37,325 nucleotides of DNA from Planctomycetota bacterium (GTDB lineage: Bacteria; Planctomycetota; Planctomycetia; Pirellulales; UBA1268). The position numbers were made by a program, and so were the translations under genes. The notes beneath the pieces were generated by a model, which was not told the DNA's origin, did not search any database, and saw only the letters and a list, made by a program, of their open reading frames with translations. The stretch spans positions 1 through 37,325 of the forward strand of contig QWOP01000027.1 in NCBI GenBank assembly GCA_003669605.1. The letters are read 5' to 3'. Position 1 is the first letter of the stretch, and each line of letters starts with the position of its first letter. Shown here piece after piece: positions 7,360 to 15,788 of the stretch.

Positions 7360-8976
7360 ATGCCTGTGAAATCAAATCTGCTTGTGGCGTTTCGCGTGGC
7401 GTTTCGCGTGGCGGCTGTCTGGGGAATGGCGGTGGCCCACGCGGAGCCGCCGCAGCCCAATATCGTCGTGATTCTCGCCGACGACTTGGGCTTCTCCGAT
7501 CTCGGCTGCTATGGATCGGAAATCGCGACGCCGACTCTTGACCGACTGGCGGCGGACGGGATTCGCTTTTCGCAGTTTTACAACACCGCGAAATGCCACT
7601 CGTCGCGGGTCAGTTTGCTGACGGGCCGTTGGTGCCGTCAGGCGGGCGACGAGAAAATGACGCACGCGGTCACGCTCCCCGAGGTGCTCGCGCCGGCCGG
7701 GTATTTCACCGCCATGGTGGGGAAGTGGCATCTCGATCGGGAGCCGACCGACTTCGGGTTTGAGCGGTATTTCGGCCACCTTTCCGGCGCCACCAACTAT
7801 TACAAGGGAAACAAAACGTTTCGGCTCAACGGCGCTCCGTGGACCGTGCCGCAGCGCGGCTTCTACACAACCGTCGCCAACGTCGACCACGCCTTGGCGT
7901 TTCTCTCCGAGGCTCGGGCGACGAAGAAGCCGTGGTTTCTCTACATGGCGTTCAACGCGCCCCACGCGCCCCTGCAACCGTTGGAGGCGGACTACCGTCG
8001 CTATCTGGGGAAATATGACGCTGGCTGGGACACGATCCGCGCCGCGCGGCTGGCAAAACAGGACGCACTGGGGATCTTTGGTGACCCCGTCGAGGCCGGC
8101 CCGCGTCCGGATCACATTCAAGAGTGGACGACGCTCTCCCCTGAAATTCGCAACTGGGAAAGCCGTCGGATGGCGGCCTCTGCTGCGCTTGTCGATCGCA
8201 TGGATCAGGAAATCGGTCGGGTTGTGGCAGACCTGAAAGCCAAGGGGGATTTCGAGAACACGTTGATTCTCTTTGTGTCTGACAACGGCGCGTGCCCGTA
8301 TGACCGGCGCAGTACCGACCGCGACCGCGAGCCTTTCGATGGGGAAACACGCTGGAGCGACAGCACGGGGTGGGCATGGGTGCGCAACTCGCCATTTCGT
8401 TTCTACAAGCAGAACCAGTTTGAGGGGGGCATCGCCACGCCGGGAATCGTGCACTGGCCCGCGGGGCTGAAACTGGAGCCGGGATCGCTTGTGCACTCAC
8501 CGGTGCATCTGGTCGACGTGGTGCCGACGTTGGCAGAACTCGGGCGTGCCCCATTGCCAGCCACGTGGCCGGGCCGCGAACTCACTCCGCTCTCCGGCGT
8601 TTCATTCGCCCCCATCCTTGCCGGCAACGAAGCGCCGACGCGGCCGCCGATACACCTGCTGTTTGGGAGCGATCGCGGACTGCGCGACGGAGATTGGAAG
8701 CTGGTCAGTTTTCGCAGCCAACCGTGGGAACTCTACAACCTCGCTGTCGACCGCACCGAGTTGCACGATGTCGCGTCGCACAATCCGGCCATCGTCAGCC
8801 GGATGGTGCAGCAGTGGCACGACATGGCGGAGCATCTGCTCATGACGCCGGCCCACGAGCGGGGACCGGTGGCGGCCGTGGCGACAAAAAAGAGCGATCG
8901 CGAGTGGTCGAACTATTCCGCCGCCGAGAGAAGCGAGAATTCCGAGGAGTCGACAACGGAACCGAAAACGGAATAG
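7360..8976 (+). CDS. exported sulfatase with atypical CHSSR active-site motif
   Basis: This 538-residue protein belongs to the type I sulfatase / alkaline-phosphatase superfamily. Residues 1-28 form a signal peptide (cleavage near AHA-EP). Metal-site residues are Asp41-Asp42 in NIVVILADDLGFSDLGCYG and Asp308-Asn309 in SDNGACP. Lys122 and His124 lie in VGKWHLD, and His202 in APHAP. The formylglycine position is Cys79 in CHSSRVSLLTG. The usual core is C-x-P/A-x-R, so Ser81 replaces the Pro or Ala. The C-terminal GLRDGDWKLV and ELYNL are standard for planctomycete sulfatases. The tail is hydrophilic and Ser/Glu-rich. I chose the ATG at 7360 over an in-frame GTG at 7336 because it starts right at the signal peptide. 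It is the first gene of a likely operon, 32 nt before the PSD1 gene. Confidence 0.93.
   Translation: MPVKSNLLVAFRVAFRVAAVWGMAVAHAEPPQPNIVVILADDLGFSDLGCYGSEIATPTLDRLAADGIRFSQFYNTAKCHSSRVSLLTGRWCRQAGDEKMTHAVTLPEVLAPAGYFTAMVGKWHLDREPTDFGFERYFGHLSGATNYYKGNKTFRLNGAPWTVPQRGFYTTVANVDHALAFLSEARATKKPWFLYMAFNAPHAPLQPLEADYRRYLGKYDAGWDTIRAARLAKQDALGIFGDPVEAGPRPDHIQEWTTLSPEIRNWESRRMAASAALVDRMDQEIGRVVADLKAKGDFENTLILFVSDNGACPYDRRSTDRDREPFDGETRWSDSTGWAWVRNSPFRFYKQNQFEGGIATPGIVHWPAGLKLEPGSLVHSPVHLVDVVPTLAELGRAPLPATWPGRELTPLSGVSFAPILAGNEAPTRPPIHLLFGSDRGLRDGDWKLVSFRSQPWELYNLAVDRTELHDVASHNPAIVSRMVQQWHDMAEHLLMTPAHERGPVAAVATKKSDREWSNYSAAERSENSEESTTEPKTE
7384..7413 (+). repeat. 12-nt tandem duplication in the sulfatase signal peptide
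   Basis: The unit GTGGCGTTTCGC occurs twice (7384-7395 and 7396-7407) and is followed by a partial third copy. It encodes VAFR-VAFR-VA and places two arginines inside the hydrophobic part of the signal peptide. Confidence 0.85.
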
Positions 8977-9008
8977 CACGATGGGCGGCGGCATGGAACA
9001 ATGGAAAG

Positions 9009-12000
9009 ATGATGAACGCGCAGATCCGCTTTGCTGTCTCGATCGTTGCCCCGCTGGTCGTGGTCGCTGCCGGTGCCCACGCCGGGGCCGACGGCCCCGA
9101 TTTCGGCCGCGAAGTGCGGCCAATCCTCGCCAACCGGTGCTTCAAGTGCCATGGCCCTGACGAGGACAAACGCCAAGCCGGGCTGCGTCTGGATCGGCGG
9201 CAGGATGCTCTGGCCGAGACTGACAGTGGCCATCGAGCGATCGTGCCGGGCCATGCCGATGACAGCGAACTGGTGTCCAGGATCGGTAGCGCTGACCCCG
9301 AAGTCGTCATGCCGCCTCCCCACACCAAGGCCCTGCTCACCCTCGACGAAAAGCGGATCCTGACGGAGTGGATCGCCGCCGGCGCCGAGTACCGGCCCCA
9401 CTGGGCATTCGAAAGACCGCTCCGTCCGGCGGTGCCAGTCGTCCTGGACAGCGCCCCTGCTGCGGCCGATCCGGCTGGTGTTCCGGTCCGTTCGTTCGCT
9501 CCGCCGATCAATCCAATCGATTTCTTCCTCCGCGCCCGGCTCGCTCGGGAGGGGCTCTCACCCAACCCCGCGGCCGATCGGGCGACCCTCTGCCGCCGCG
9601 TCCACTTCGATCTGGTGGGCCTGCCGCCGACCCCGGCCGAACTCGACGCCTTCCTCGCCGACGCCACCCCGGATGCCTACGAGCAGCTTGTTGAGCGGCT
9701 GCTCGCCAGCCCGCGGTATGGCGAACGCTGGGCGCGCCGCTGGCTCGATCTGGCCCGCTACGCCGACACCAACGGCTACGAGAAGGACCGCGAACGACGG
9801 ATCTGGCCGTACCGCGACTGGGTGATCCGGGCGCTCAACGACGACATGCCGTTCGATCGCTTCACCGTCCGCCAGATTGCCGGCGACATGCTGCCGGGCG
9901 GCTCCACCGACGACGTCATTGCCACCGGCTTCCACCGCAACACGATGATCAATGAAGAAGGGGGGGCCGACCCGCTGGAGTTCCGCTATCTGGCGATGGT
10001 CGATCGGGTCGCCACCACCGGTTCGACCTGGTTGGGGCTGACGACCGGCTGCGCCCAGTGCCACTCTCATAAGTATGACCCCCTCACCCACACCGACTAC
10101 TACGGGCTGTTTGCGCTGCTCAACAACGCCGACGAGCCGGAGTGGGTGATCCCCGACGCCGACCAGGTGTGGGCCACGGCAGAGACCAAGGCCCGCATCG
10201 AGCGGTTGTGGCTCGATCTTCCGGCGAAATGGCCGGCGGCTCCAGCCGAAGGGGCAGATCCGCCGGCCGCCGTGCCGATGCCGCTGGCCGAGCGGTTTGC
10301 TGCCTGGGAAGGCGAGCAGATGGCAAAGGCGATCGACTGGCGGATCGTGACTCCGGAACGCTGGACGACGTCGATGCCCCACCTCGTGGTCCGCGCCGAT
10401 GGCTCGATGCTCGCCAGCGGCGACGTCACCAAGAGCGAACGATACGAACTCACCCTTCCCCCCGCCGCCGAGCCGGTGCGGGCGATCCGCCTCGAGGTGC
10501 TCCCCGATCCGAGCCTGCCGGCGCACGGCCCGGGGATGTGTTGGTACGAGGGGCCGAAGGGGGATTTTTTCCTCTCCGAGTTGGAGATCAGCATCGCCGG
10601 CCAGCGGGTGCCGGTGGCCTCTGCCACCGATTCATACGGCGGCACTGCCGCCTTCTCTGGCGGAAAGAGCACCGCCTCCCTGGCGCTCGACGGTGACATG
10701 TCGAGCGGCTGGAGCACCAACGGCGACCAAGGGCAGACGCATGCCGCAGTCTTTTCCTTCGCCGAGCCGCTGGCTGCCGGGATGCCGATCACGGTGGTGA
10801 TGAAGTTCGAACGCCACTACGCCTGCCCGCTGGGCTGTTTCCGGCTGTCGCTGAGCGGCGCGGAGCAGGCCGAAGCCCGCGGACTCTCCGCCACCGAGGA
10901 GGCGGCCCTGCGGCGTCCCAGAGGCGAGCGGAGCGAGGCTGAACAGGCCGCTGTCTTCCGCCGGTTCCTCGTCTCAGCGCCGGAACTCGCGGAGCCACTC
11001 AAAGAGATCCGTGGGCTTGAAGCCCAACTCCGGGGCGGTGGCACGACGCTGGTTCTCCGCGAGCGGCCAGCCGACAATCCGCGGCTGACGTTTCTCCACC
11101 ACCGTGGCGAGTACACGCAAGCCCGCCAGGAGGTGGCAGCGGCGGTTCCCGGGTTCCTGCCCGGCCTCCCCGCGGGGGAAAGGGCCAGCCGGTTGGCGCT
11201 GGCTGAGTGGCTGGTGGCAGCCGACAACCCGCTCACGGCGCGCGTGACGGTCAATCGGCAATGGCAGGCTTTCTTTGGCCGGGGGATCGTGCCCACGCTC
11301 GACGATTTTGGATTCCAAGGCACGCCCCCTTCCCATCCGGAGTTGCTCGACTGGCTGGCGGTGGCGTTTGTCGAGGATCTCGGCTGGTCGCTGAAGAAGC
11401 TCGATCGGCTCCTCGTCACCAGTGCCACCTACCGGCAGTCTTCCGTGGCCACTGCGGAGCACCTCGCGGCCGATCCGGACAACATCTTCTTAGCCCGCGG
11501 GCCGCGGGTGCGCCTGGAGGCGGAGCAGATCCGCGACGGCCTGCTGCGCGCCGCGGGGCTCCTCTCCGAGAAGATGTACGGCCCCGGGGTTCGGCCGCCG
11601 CAGCCCGCCGGTGTCACCGAGACGGCCTACGGTGGCGGGGCCTGGGAGCCGAGCCCGGGAGAGGATCGGCACCGCCGCAGCCTGTACACCTTTCAAAAGC
11701 GGACGGCCCCCTTCGCCATGGTGACGACCTTCGACGGCCCCACCGGCGAGAGTTGCCTGCCGCGGCGGGATGTCTCCAACTCGGCCCTCCAGGCATTAAC
11801 GCTCCTCAACGACCCGATGTTTGTCGAGGTGGCTCAGGGGCTGGCCACCAGAGTGCTCGCTGCCGGGGCGGATGACGCCAGCCGCCTGCGTGAACTCGGC
11901 CGCCGCCTTCTCTCCCGTGACTTCGCCCCTGCGGAGGCTGCCATGCTGCTCGATTTCCTCCGCGTCCAGCGGGAACGATGCTCTGCTGGTCAACTCGATG

Positions 12001-12107
12001 CTGTCAAACTGGCTGGCGACGGGGCCGGTGATGTGCAGGAGCGAGCGGCGTGGATGCTTGTGGCGCGGGCCGTGATGAACCTCGACGAAGCGGTGGTGAA
12101 GCGATGA
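9009..12107 (+). CDS. PSCyt1-PSCyt2-PSD1 (DUF1549/DUF1553) exported cytochrome-type protein
   Basis: This 1032-residue protein is of the planctomycete-type family. It has a signal peptide (about 1-27) and a PSCyt1 cytochrome domain with haem motif CFKCH (44-48) and a later MPPP. The PSCyt2/DUF1549 domain (about 165-375) contains LVGLPPTPAE and YGERWARRWLDLARYAD, with a second CAQCH motif (348-352). A region of about 330 residues follows, part of it beta-rich (ADGSMLASGDV, then LRLEVLPDPSLP and ASLALDGD). PSD1/DUF1553 covers about 725-985 (NPLTARVTVNRQWQAFFGRG, PPSHPELLDWLA). The frame is open from 8565, but there it overlaps the sulfatase gene, so the start is the signal-peptide ATG at 9009 (or 9012). 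The family is thought to be secreted and haem-binding; its reaction is unproven. The stop overlaps the next start (ATGA). Confidence 0.93.
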   Translation: MMNAQIRFAVSIVAPLVVVAAGAHAGADGPDFGREVRPILANRCFKCHGPDEDKRQAGLRLDRRQDALAETDSGHRAIVPGHADDSELVSRIGSADPEVVMPPPHTKALLTLDEKRILTEWIAAGAEYRPHWAFERPLRPAVPVVLDSAPAAADPAGVPVRSFAPPINPIDFFLRARLAREGLSPNPAADRATLCRRVHFDLVGLPPTPAELDAFLADATPDAYEQLVERLLASPRYGERWARRWLDLARYADTNGYEKDRERRIWPYRDWVIRALNDDMPFDRFTVRQIAGDMLPGGSTDDVIATGFHRNTMINEEGGADPLEFRYLAMVDRVATTGSTWLGLTTGCAQCHSHKYDPLTHTDYYGLFALLNNADEPEWVIPDADQVWATAETKARIERLWLDLPAKWPAAPAEGADPPAAVPMPLAERFAAWEGEQMAKAIDWRIVTPERWTTSMPHLVVRADGSMLASGDVTKSERYELTLPPAAEPVRAIRLEVLPDPSLPAHGPGMCWYEGPKGDFFLSELEISIAGQRVPVASATDSYGGTAAFSGGKSTASLALDGDMSSGWSTNGDQGQTHAAVFSFAEPLAAGMPITVVMKFERHYACPLGCFRLSLSGAEQAEARGLSATEEAALRRPRGERSEAEQAAVFRRFLVSAPELAEPLKEIRGLEAQLRGGGTTLVLRERPADNPRLTFLHHRGEYTQARQEVAAAVPGFLPGLPAGERASRLALAEWLVAADNPLTARVTVNRQWQAFFGRGIVPTLDDFGFQGTPPSHPELLDWLAVAFVEDLGWSLKKLDRLLVTSATYRQSSVATAEHLAADPDNIFLARGPRVRLEAEQIRDGLLRAAGLLSEKMYGPGVRPPQPAGVTETAYGGGAWEPSPGEDRHRRSLYTFQKRTAPFAMVTTFDGPTGESCLPRRDVSNSALQALTLLNDPMFVEVAQGLATRVLAAGADDASRLRELGRRLLSRDFAPAEAAMLLDFLRVQRERCSAGQLDAVKLAGDGAGDVQERAAWMLVARAVMNLDEAVVKR

Positions 12108-13537
12108 ACGGCCTCCTCCATTCCACCCGCCGCCACTTCTTCTCCGAGTGTGGCCTCGGGGTCGGCAAGATCGCACTCGCCGGATTGCTCGCGCGGCAAA
12201 GCTTCGCGGGGGACGGCCAAGCGTCGCTTCCCGCCGCCCGGGCATTGGCCCCCAAGCCCCCCCACTTTCCGGGAAAGGCCAAAGGGGTGATCCAACTCTT
12301 CATGGCCGGAGCCCCAAGCCAGCTGGAGCTTTTTGACCACAAGCCCAAACTGGCCGAGATTGAGGGGAAGCCCCTTCCCGCCGAGATCATCGGCGGGCAA
12401 CGCTACGCCTTCATCCGCCCCGATGCCGCCGTGCTTGGGCCGCAGTTCAAATTCGCCCGCCATGGTCAGTCCGGGGCAGAACTCTCGGAGATGCTTCCGC
12501 ATCTGGCCGGTGTCGTTGACGAGATCGCCATCGTCCGCAGCTGTCGCACCGACCAGTTCAACCACGCCCCGGCACAGATCTTCGCCAATTGTGGCTTTGC
12601 CCAGCCTGGGCGACCGAGCATGGGCTCGTGGATCACCTACGGCTTGGGGTGCGAGAGCGAGCAATTGCCCGCCTTCGTGGTGATGAGCACTGGCGCTGGA
12701 ATCAGTGGCGGGAGCGCCAACTGGTCGAGCGGATTTCTGCCGAGCCTCTACACAGGCACCCGGTTTCGCAATTCCGGCGATCCGATTCTGAACGTCGGCC
12801 GGCCGGCAGGCGCCGACGGCAGGCTGACCGACGACACGCTGGCGCTGGTCACCAACCTCAACCGTTCCCGTCTCGCTGCCGATGGCGATCCCGAGATCGC
12901 CACCCGGATCGCCAGTTATGAGATGGCCCACCGGCTTCAGACTTCCGCTCCGGAACTGATGGACCTCTCCGGCGAGACCCCCGAGACGCTGGCCCTCTAC
13001 GGCTGCAATCCCGCCGAGGCGAGTTTTGCCCGCGCCTGTCTCTTGGCCCGCCGGCTCATCGAACGTGGCGTCCGTTTCGTGACGATTTACCACGAAGGCT
13101 GGGACGGCCACTCCGACGTCGCCGGCAACGTCCGGGGAAATAGCGAGAAGACCGACCGGGCCTCGGCGGCGTTGGTAGCCGACCTGCGGCGCCGCGGCAT
13201 GCTCGACTCGACGCTTGTGGTCTGGGGAGGGGAGTTTGGCCGCACTCCGATGGTCGAAGCCAGCGCCGTGCTCGGCCGCTCCAAGGGGCGCGATCACCAT
13301 CCCAACGCCTACTCGATGTGGTTGGCCGGCGGCGGTGTCCGGGGGGGGATCACGCACGGATCGACCGATGAACTGGGATTCCACGTCGCCGCAGACGAGG
13401 TCCACGTCCACGACCTCCAGGCCACGATCCTCCACTGCCTGGGGCTCGATCACGAGCGGCTTACTTTTCGTCATGCCGGCCGCGACTTCCGCCTCACCGA
13501 TGTGCATGGCCGCGTCGTGAACGCTATCCTGTCCTGA
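12104..13537 (+). CDS. DUF1501 protein, Tat-exported
   Basis: This 477-residue protein is of the DUF1501 family, which has an alkaline-phosphatase-like fold and is nearly always paired with PSD1 proteins in planctomycetes. The N-terminus has twin arginines (STRRHFF) followed by a hydrophobic stretch (GKIALAGLLA), a Tat signal. Family motifs are visible: VIQLFMAGAPSQLELFDHKP, RSCRTDQFNHAPAQ, YHEGWDGHSDV, VVWGGEFGRTPMVE, GRDHHPNAYSMWLAGGGV and HDLQATILHCLGLDH. The His- and Asp-rich motifs suggest a metal site similar to phosphatases and sulfatases. Its ATG overlaps the PSD1 stop by 4 nt, implying coupled translation. An upstream in-frame start at 12050 would only extend into the PSD1 gene and was rejected. 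Its role is inferred to lie with the PSD1 partner. Confidence 0.93.
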   Translation: MNGLLHSTRRHFFSECGLGVGKIALAGLLARQSFAGDGQASLPAARALAPKPPHFPGKAKGVIQLFMAGAPSQLELFDHKPKLAEIEGKPLPAEIIGGQRYAFIRPDAAVLGPQFKFARHGQSGAELSEMLPHLAGVVDEIAIVRSCRTDQFNHAPAQIFANCGFAQPGRPSMGSWITYGLGCESEQLPAFVVMSTGAGISGGSANWSSGFLPSLYTGTRFRNSGDPILNVGRPAGADGRLTDDTLALVTNLNRSRLAADGDPEIATRIASYEMAHRLQTSAPELMDLSGETPETLALYGCNPAEASFARACLLARRLIERGVRFVTIYHEGWDGHSDVAGNVRGNSEKTDRASAALVADLRRRGMLDSTLVVWGGEFGRTPMVEASAVLGRSKGRDHHPNAYSMWLAGGGVRGGITHGSTDELGFHVAADEVHVHDLQATILHCLGLDHERLTFRHAGRDFRLTDVHGRVVNAILS

Positions 13538-13544
13538 CCCCATC

Positions 13545-13585
13545 GGCCGGCGTCCGGCCTCCCGGGGATCTTCTTCTTGGGGAGG
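13545..13585 (+). promoter_or_regulatory. competing hairpins over the thuA-like ribosome-binding site
   Basis: GGCCGG-CGT-CCGGCC (13545-13559) forms a strong 6-bp hairpin just after the DUF1501 stop. CCTCCC (13558-13563) can instead pair with GGGAGG (13580-13585), which is the ribosome-binding site of the next gene. The two structures overlap at 13558-13559. A regulatory role is speculative. Confidence 0.35.
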
Positions 13586-13592
13586 TTCGTTC

Positions 13593-14630
13593 ATGCGCTC
13601 GTACATCCGGTCGTTCGTTGGCGTCGTGCGGAATTGTCTGCTGGCCTCTTTGGTGGTCGCGCCTGCGGCGCTGGGCCTGGCCGCTGACGCCTGGCTGGAG
13701 GTGGCCGGCGGTGTGGGGGCCGGCAAGGGGAAGAAGGTGGTGCTCATCAGCGGCGACGAGGAGTACCGCAGCGAGGAGGCGCTCTCGCAGTTGGCGAAGA
13801 TCCTCGCCCGGCACCATGGCTTCGACTGCACCGTGCTCTACGCCATCGATCCGGCCAACGGCCAGATCAACCCCAACACCAACGACAACATCCCTGGGCT
13901 GGAGAAGCTTGCCGGTGCCGATCTGATGGTGATCGCCACTCGGTTTCGCAACCTCCCCGACGAGCAGATGGCCCACATTGACGCCTACCTCAAGGCTGGC
14001 AAGCCGGTGGTCGGAATGCGGACGGCCACCCACGCCTTCAACATCCCCGAAGGCCGCACCCACCGCCGCTGGAGTTGGGATTCCGGCAGTGAGAACTTCT
14101 CCCAGGGTTTCGGCCGGCAGGTGCTCGGCGAGACCTGGATCAACCACCACGGCAACCACGGCAGCGAGAGCACGCGGGGCTTGGTGGTTCCGGAGGCGAA
14201 GGATCACCCCATTCTCCGTGGCATCGCTGACGGCGAGATCTGGGGCCCGACCGACGTCTACGGCGTCCGGCTGCCCTTGCCTGGTGATTCAAAGCCGCTC
14301 GTACTGGGGCAGGTGCTCGCCGGCATGAAGGCCGATTCGGAGCCGGTGAGCGGTGAGAAGAACGAGCCGATGATGCCGGTGGCCTGGGTGAAGAGTTATG
14401 CAGTCGATGGTGGGCCAAAGGGCCGGTCGTTCACGACGACGATGGGTGCCGCCACCGACATGGTGGCCGAGGGCACACGGCGGATGCTGGTCAACGCCTG
14501 TTACTGGGCAGCCGGCTTGGAGGGGAAGATCCCCGCGAAGTCGGTGGTCGACACCGTGGGCACCTTTGAGCCGACCCCCTTCGGTTTCAACGGAGCCCGC
14601 AAGGGGCTTTTTCCTGCCGATTACCGCTGA
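13593..14630 (+). CDS. ThuA-like domain protein, exported
   Basis: This 345-residue protein has a signal peptide (about 1-31: CLLASLVVAPAALGLAADA) followed by a ThuA-like, glutamine-amidotransferase-like fold. Recognisable parts are KKVVLISGDEEYRSEEAL, the strand and turn ADLMVIATRFRNLPDEQM, LKAGKPVVGMRTATHAF, and HHGNHGSESTRG. ThuA was named from a trehalose-utilisation locus. In planctomycetes such proteins are common near sulfatases and DUF1501 genes, and their reaction is usually unknown. A consensus GGGGAGG lies 7 nt upstream of the ATG. It follows the DUF1501 gene by 55 nt and precedes the bicupin gene by 25 nt, so it is probably in the same operon. Confidence 0.88.
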   Translation: MRSYIRSFVGVVRNCLLASLVVAPAALGLAADAWLEVAGGVGAGKGKKVVLISGDEEYRSEEALSQLAKILARHHGFDCTVLYAIDPANGQINPNTNDNIPGLEKLAGADLMVIATRFRNLPDEQMAHIDAYLKAGKPVVGMRTATHAFNIPEGRTHRRWSWDSGSENFSQGFGRQVLGETWINHHGNHGSESTRGLVVPEAKDHPILRGIADGEIWGPTDVYGVRLPLPGDSKPLVLGQVLAGMKADSEPVSGEKNEPMMPVAWVKSYAVDGGPKGRSFTTTMGAATDMVAEGTRRMLVNACYWAAGLEGKIPAKSVVDTVGTFEPTPFGFNGARKGLFPADYR

Positions 14631-14655
14631 GCTTCGTCACGAAAGGAACCGCACC

Positions 14656-15699
14656 ATGCCCCCTCCGTCATCCTCCGGCAGCAGCCTGAGTCCCGGCTCT
14701 GTCGTCGTTGCCCCTCCGCAGCACGACGCCCATGACGCCCACGACCACCACATCGCGGCCGCCCGGTATCACGACTACCGCCACGCTTCAAATCCGCTCA
14801 GCGACGGAATGATCGGAGAGATTCCCCTGGTGGAGTTTGGCGCCGACCTCCATCAGCACGGCGGGACGCGGATCGTGCCCCTGGACAACGCCGCGGTTTT
14901 GGGCTGCTCCGGACCGGCGACCAGCCCTGGGCTGTGTGCCAACTTCGTCCGGATCAGGGGGGGGGAGGCGCTGGTCACAGACGCCAATACCACAAGCCAG
15001 TTGCTGTTTGTGATGCGCGGTACGGGCACGAGTTCTGCGGTCGACGCCGACGGCCCGCCCATCTCCTGGAAGGCGGGCGATCTGTTCACGCTTCCGGCCC
15101 GCAGCCGGAGGCTCCATGCGGCCCACGATGACGCCGCGCTTTACTGGGTGCACGACGAGCCGCTCCTCCGCTACCTGGGAGTGGAGGCCACCCAGCGTCA
15201 GTTCACCCCCACCCTCTACCGCCGGGAGGCGATCCTCGAGGCCCTTGAGGCAGTCGTTCGCGATCCCTCCAGCGCCACCGCCAACCGGCTGAGCGTTTTG
15301 CTGGGCAACCGGCTGTTTCCCGGGACGAAGACGATCACCCACGTCCTGTGGGCGATGTTCGGACTTCTGCCAGTCGGCGCTGACCAAGCACCCCATCGCC
15401 ACCAGTCGGTGGCTCTCGATCTGGTCGTTGATGCCCAGCCGGGGTGCTACACGATGGTTGGCCGGACTCTCGCCGCCGACGGCAGCATCAAGGACGCCAG
15501 GCGAATCGACTGGCAGCCGCACGCGGCGTTTGTCACGCCGCCGGGGCTGTGGCATTCGCACCACAACCAGTCGGGCCAGCCCGCCCACATCCTCCCCATC
15601 CAGGATGCCGGGCTGCACACCTTCCTCAGGACGCTGAACATCCTCTTCAGCCGCCGCCGCCCCGACGGCACCACCGAGGTGGCCGATCAGGCTGGCTGA
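14656..15699 (+). CDS. bicupin protein, gentisate-dioxygenase-like
   Basis: This 347-residue, probably cytoplasmic protein has two cupin barrels, recalling gentisate 1,2-dioxygenase-type bicupins. The N-terminal barrel (about 95-165: LLFVMRGTGTSSAV, WKAGDLFTLP) lacks the usual His ligands. The C-terminal barrel (about 235-335) has likely metal ligands His247 and His249 in APHRHQS, and His300, His302 and His303 in GLWHSHHNQSG. The N-terminus is His/Asp-rich (HDAHDAHDHH, residues 23-32). The start at 14656 follows GAAAGGA at about 8 nt. A dioxygenase reaction is plausible, but the sequence also fits other cupin enzymes. It is the last gene of the operon, and no other aromatic-catabolism gene is nearby. 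Confidence 0.75.
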   Translation: MPPPSSSGSSLSPGSVVVAPPQHDAHDAHDHHIAAARYHDYRHASNPLSDGMIGEIPLVEFGADLHQHGGTRIVPLDNAAVLGCSGPATSPGLCANFVRIRGGEALVTDANTTSQLLFVMRGTGTSSAVDADGPPISWKAGDLFTLPARSRRLHAAHDDAALYWVHDEPLLRYLGVEATQRQFTPTLYRREAILEALEAVVRDPSSATANRLSVLLGNRLFPGTKTITHVLWAMFGLLPVGADQAPHRHQSVALDLVVDAQPGCYTMVGRTLAADGSIKDARRIDWQPHAAFVTPPGLWHSHHNQSGQPAHILPIQDAGLHTFLRTLNILFSRRRPDGTTEVADQAG

Positions 15700-15719
15700 C
15701 CGGAGTCAAAGCCCTCCGG
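15700..15719 (+). terminator. hairpin between convergent genes
   Basis: CCGGAG-tcaaagcc-CTCCGG forms a perfect 6-bp stem immediately after the bicupin stop. There is no T-tract. The 89-nt region to the giant gene's stop contains nothing else. Confidence 0.35.
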
Positions 15720-15788
15720 CCCGCCGCTCCCGCTCGATTCAGATCCTCGTCATCCAGCAGCCTGAGGCGGGGTGCCAGTCGTCGCGGG

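Noticed and set aside
8565..9008. Upstream extension of the PSD1 gene
   Set aside because: It overlaps the sulfatase coding sequence and precedes a clear signal peptide that starts at 9009.
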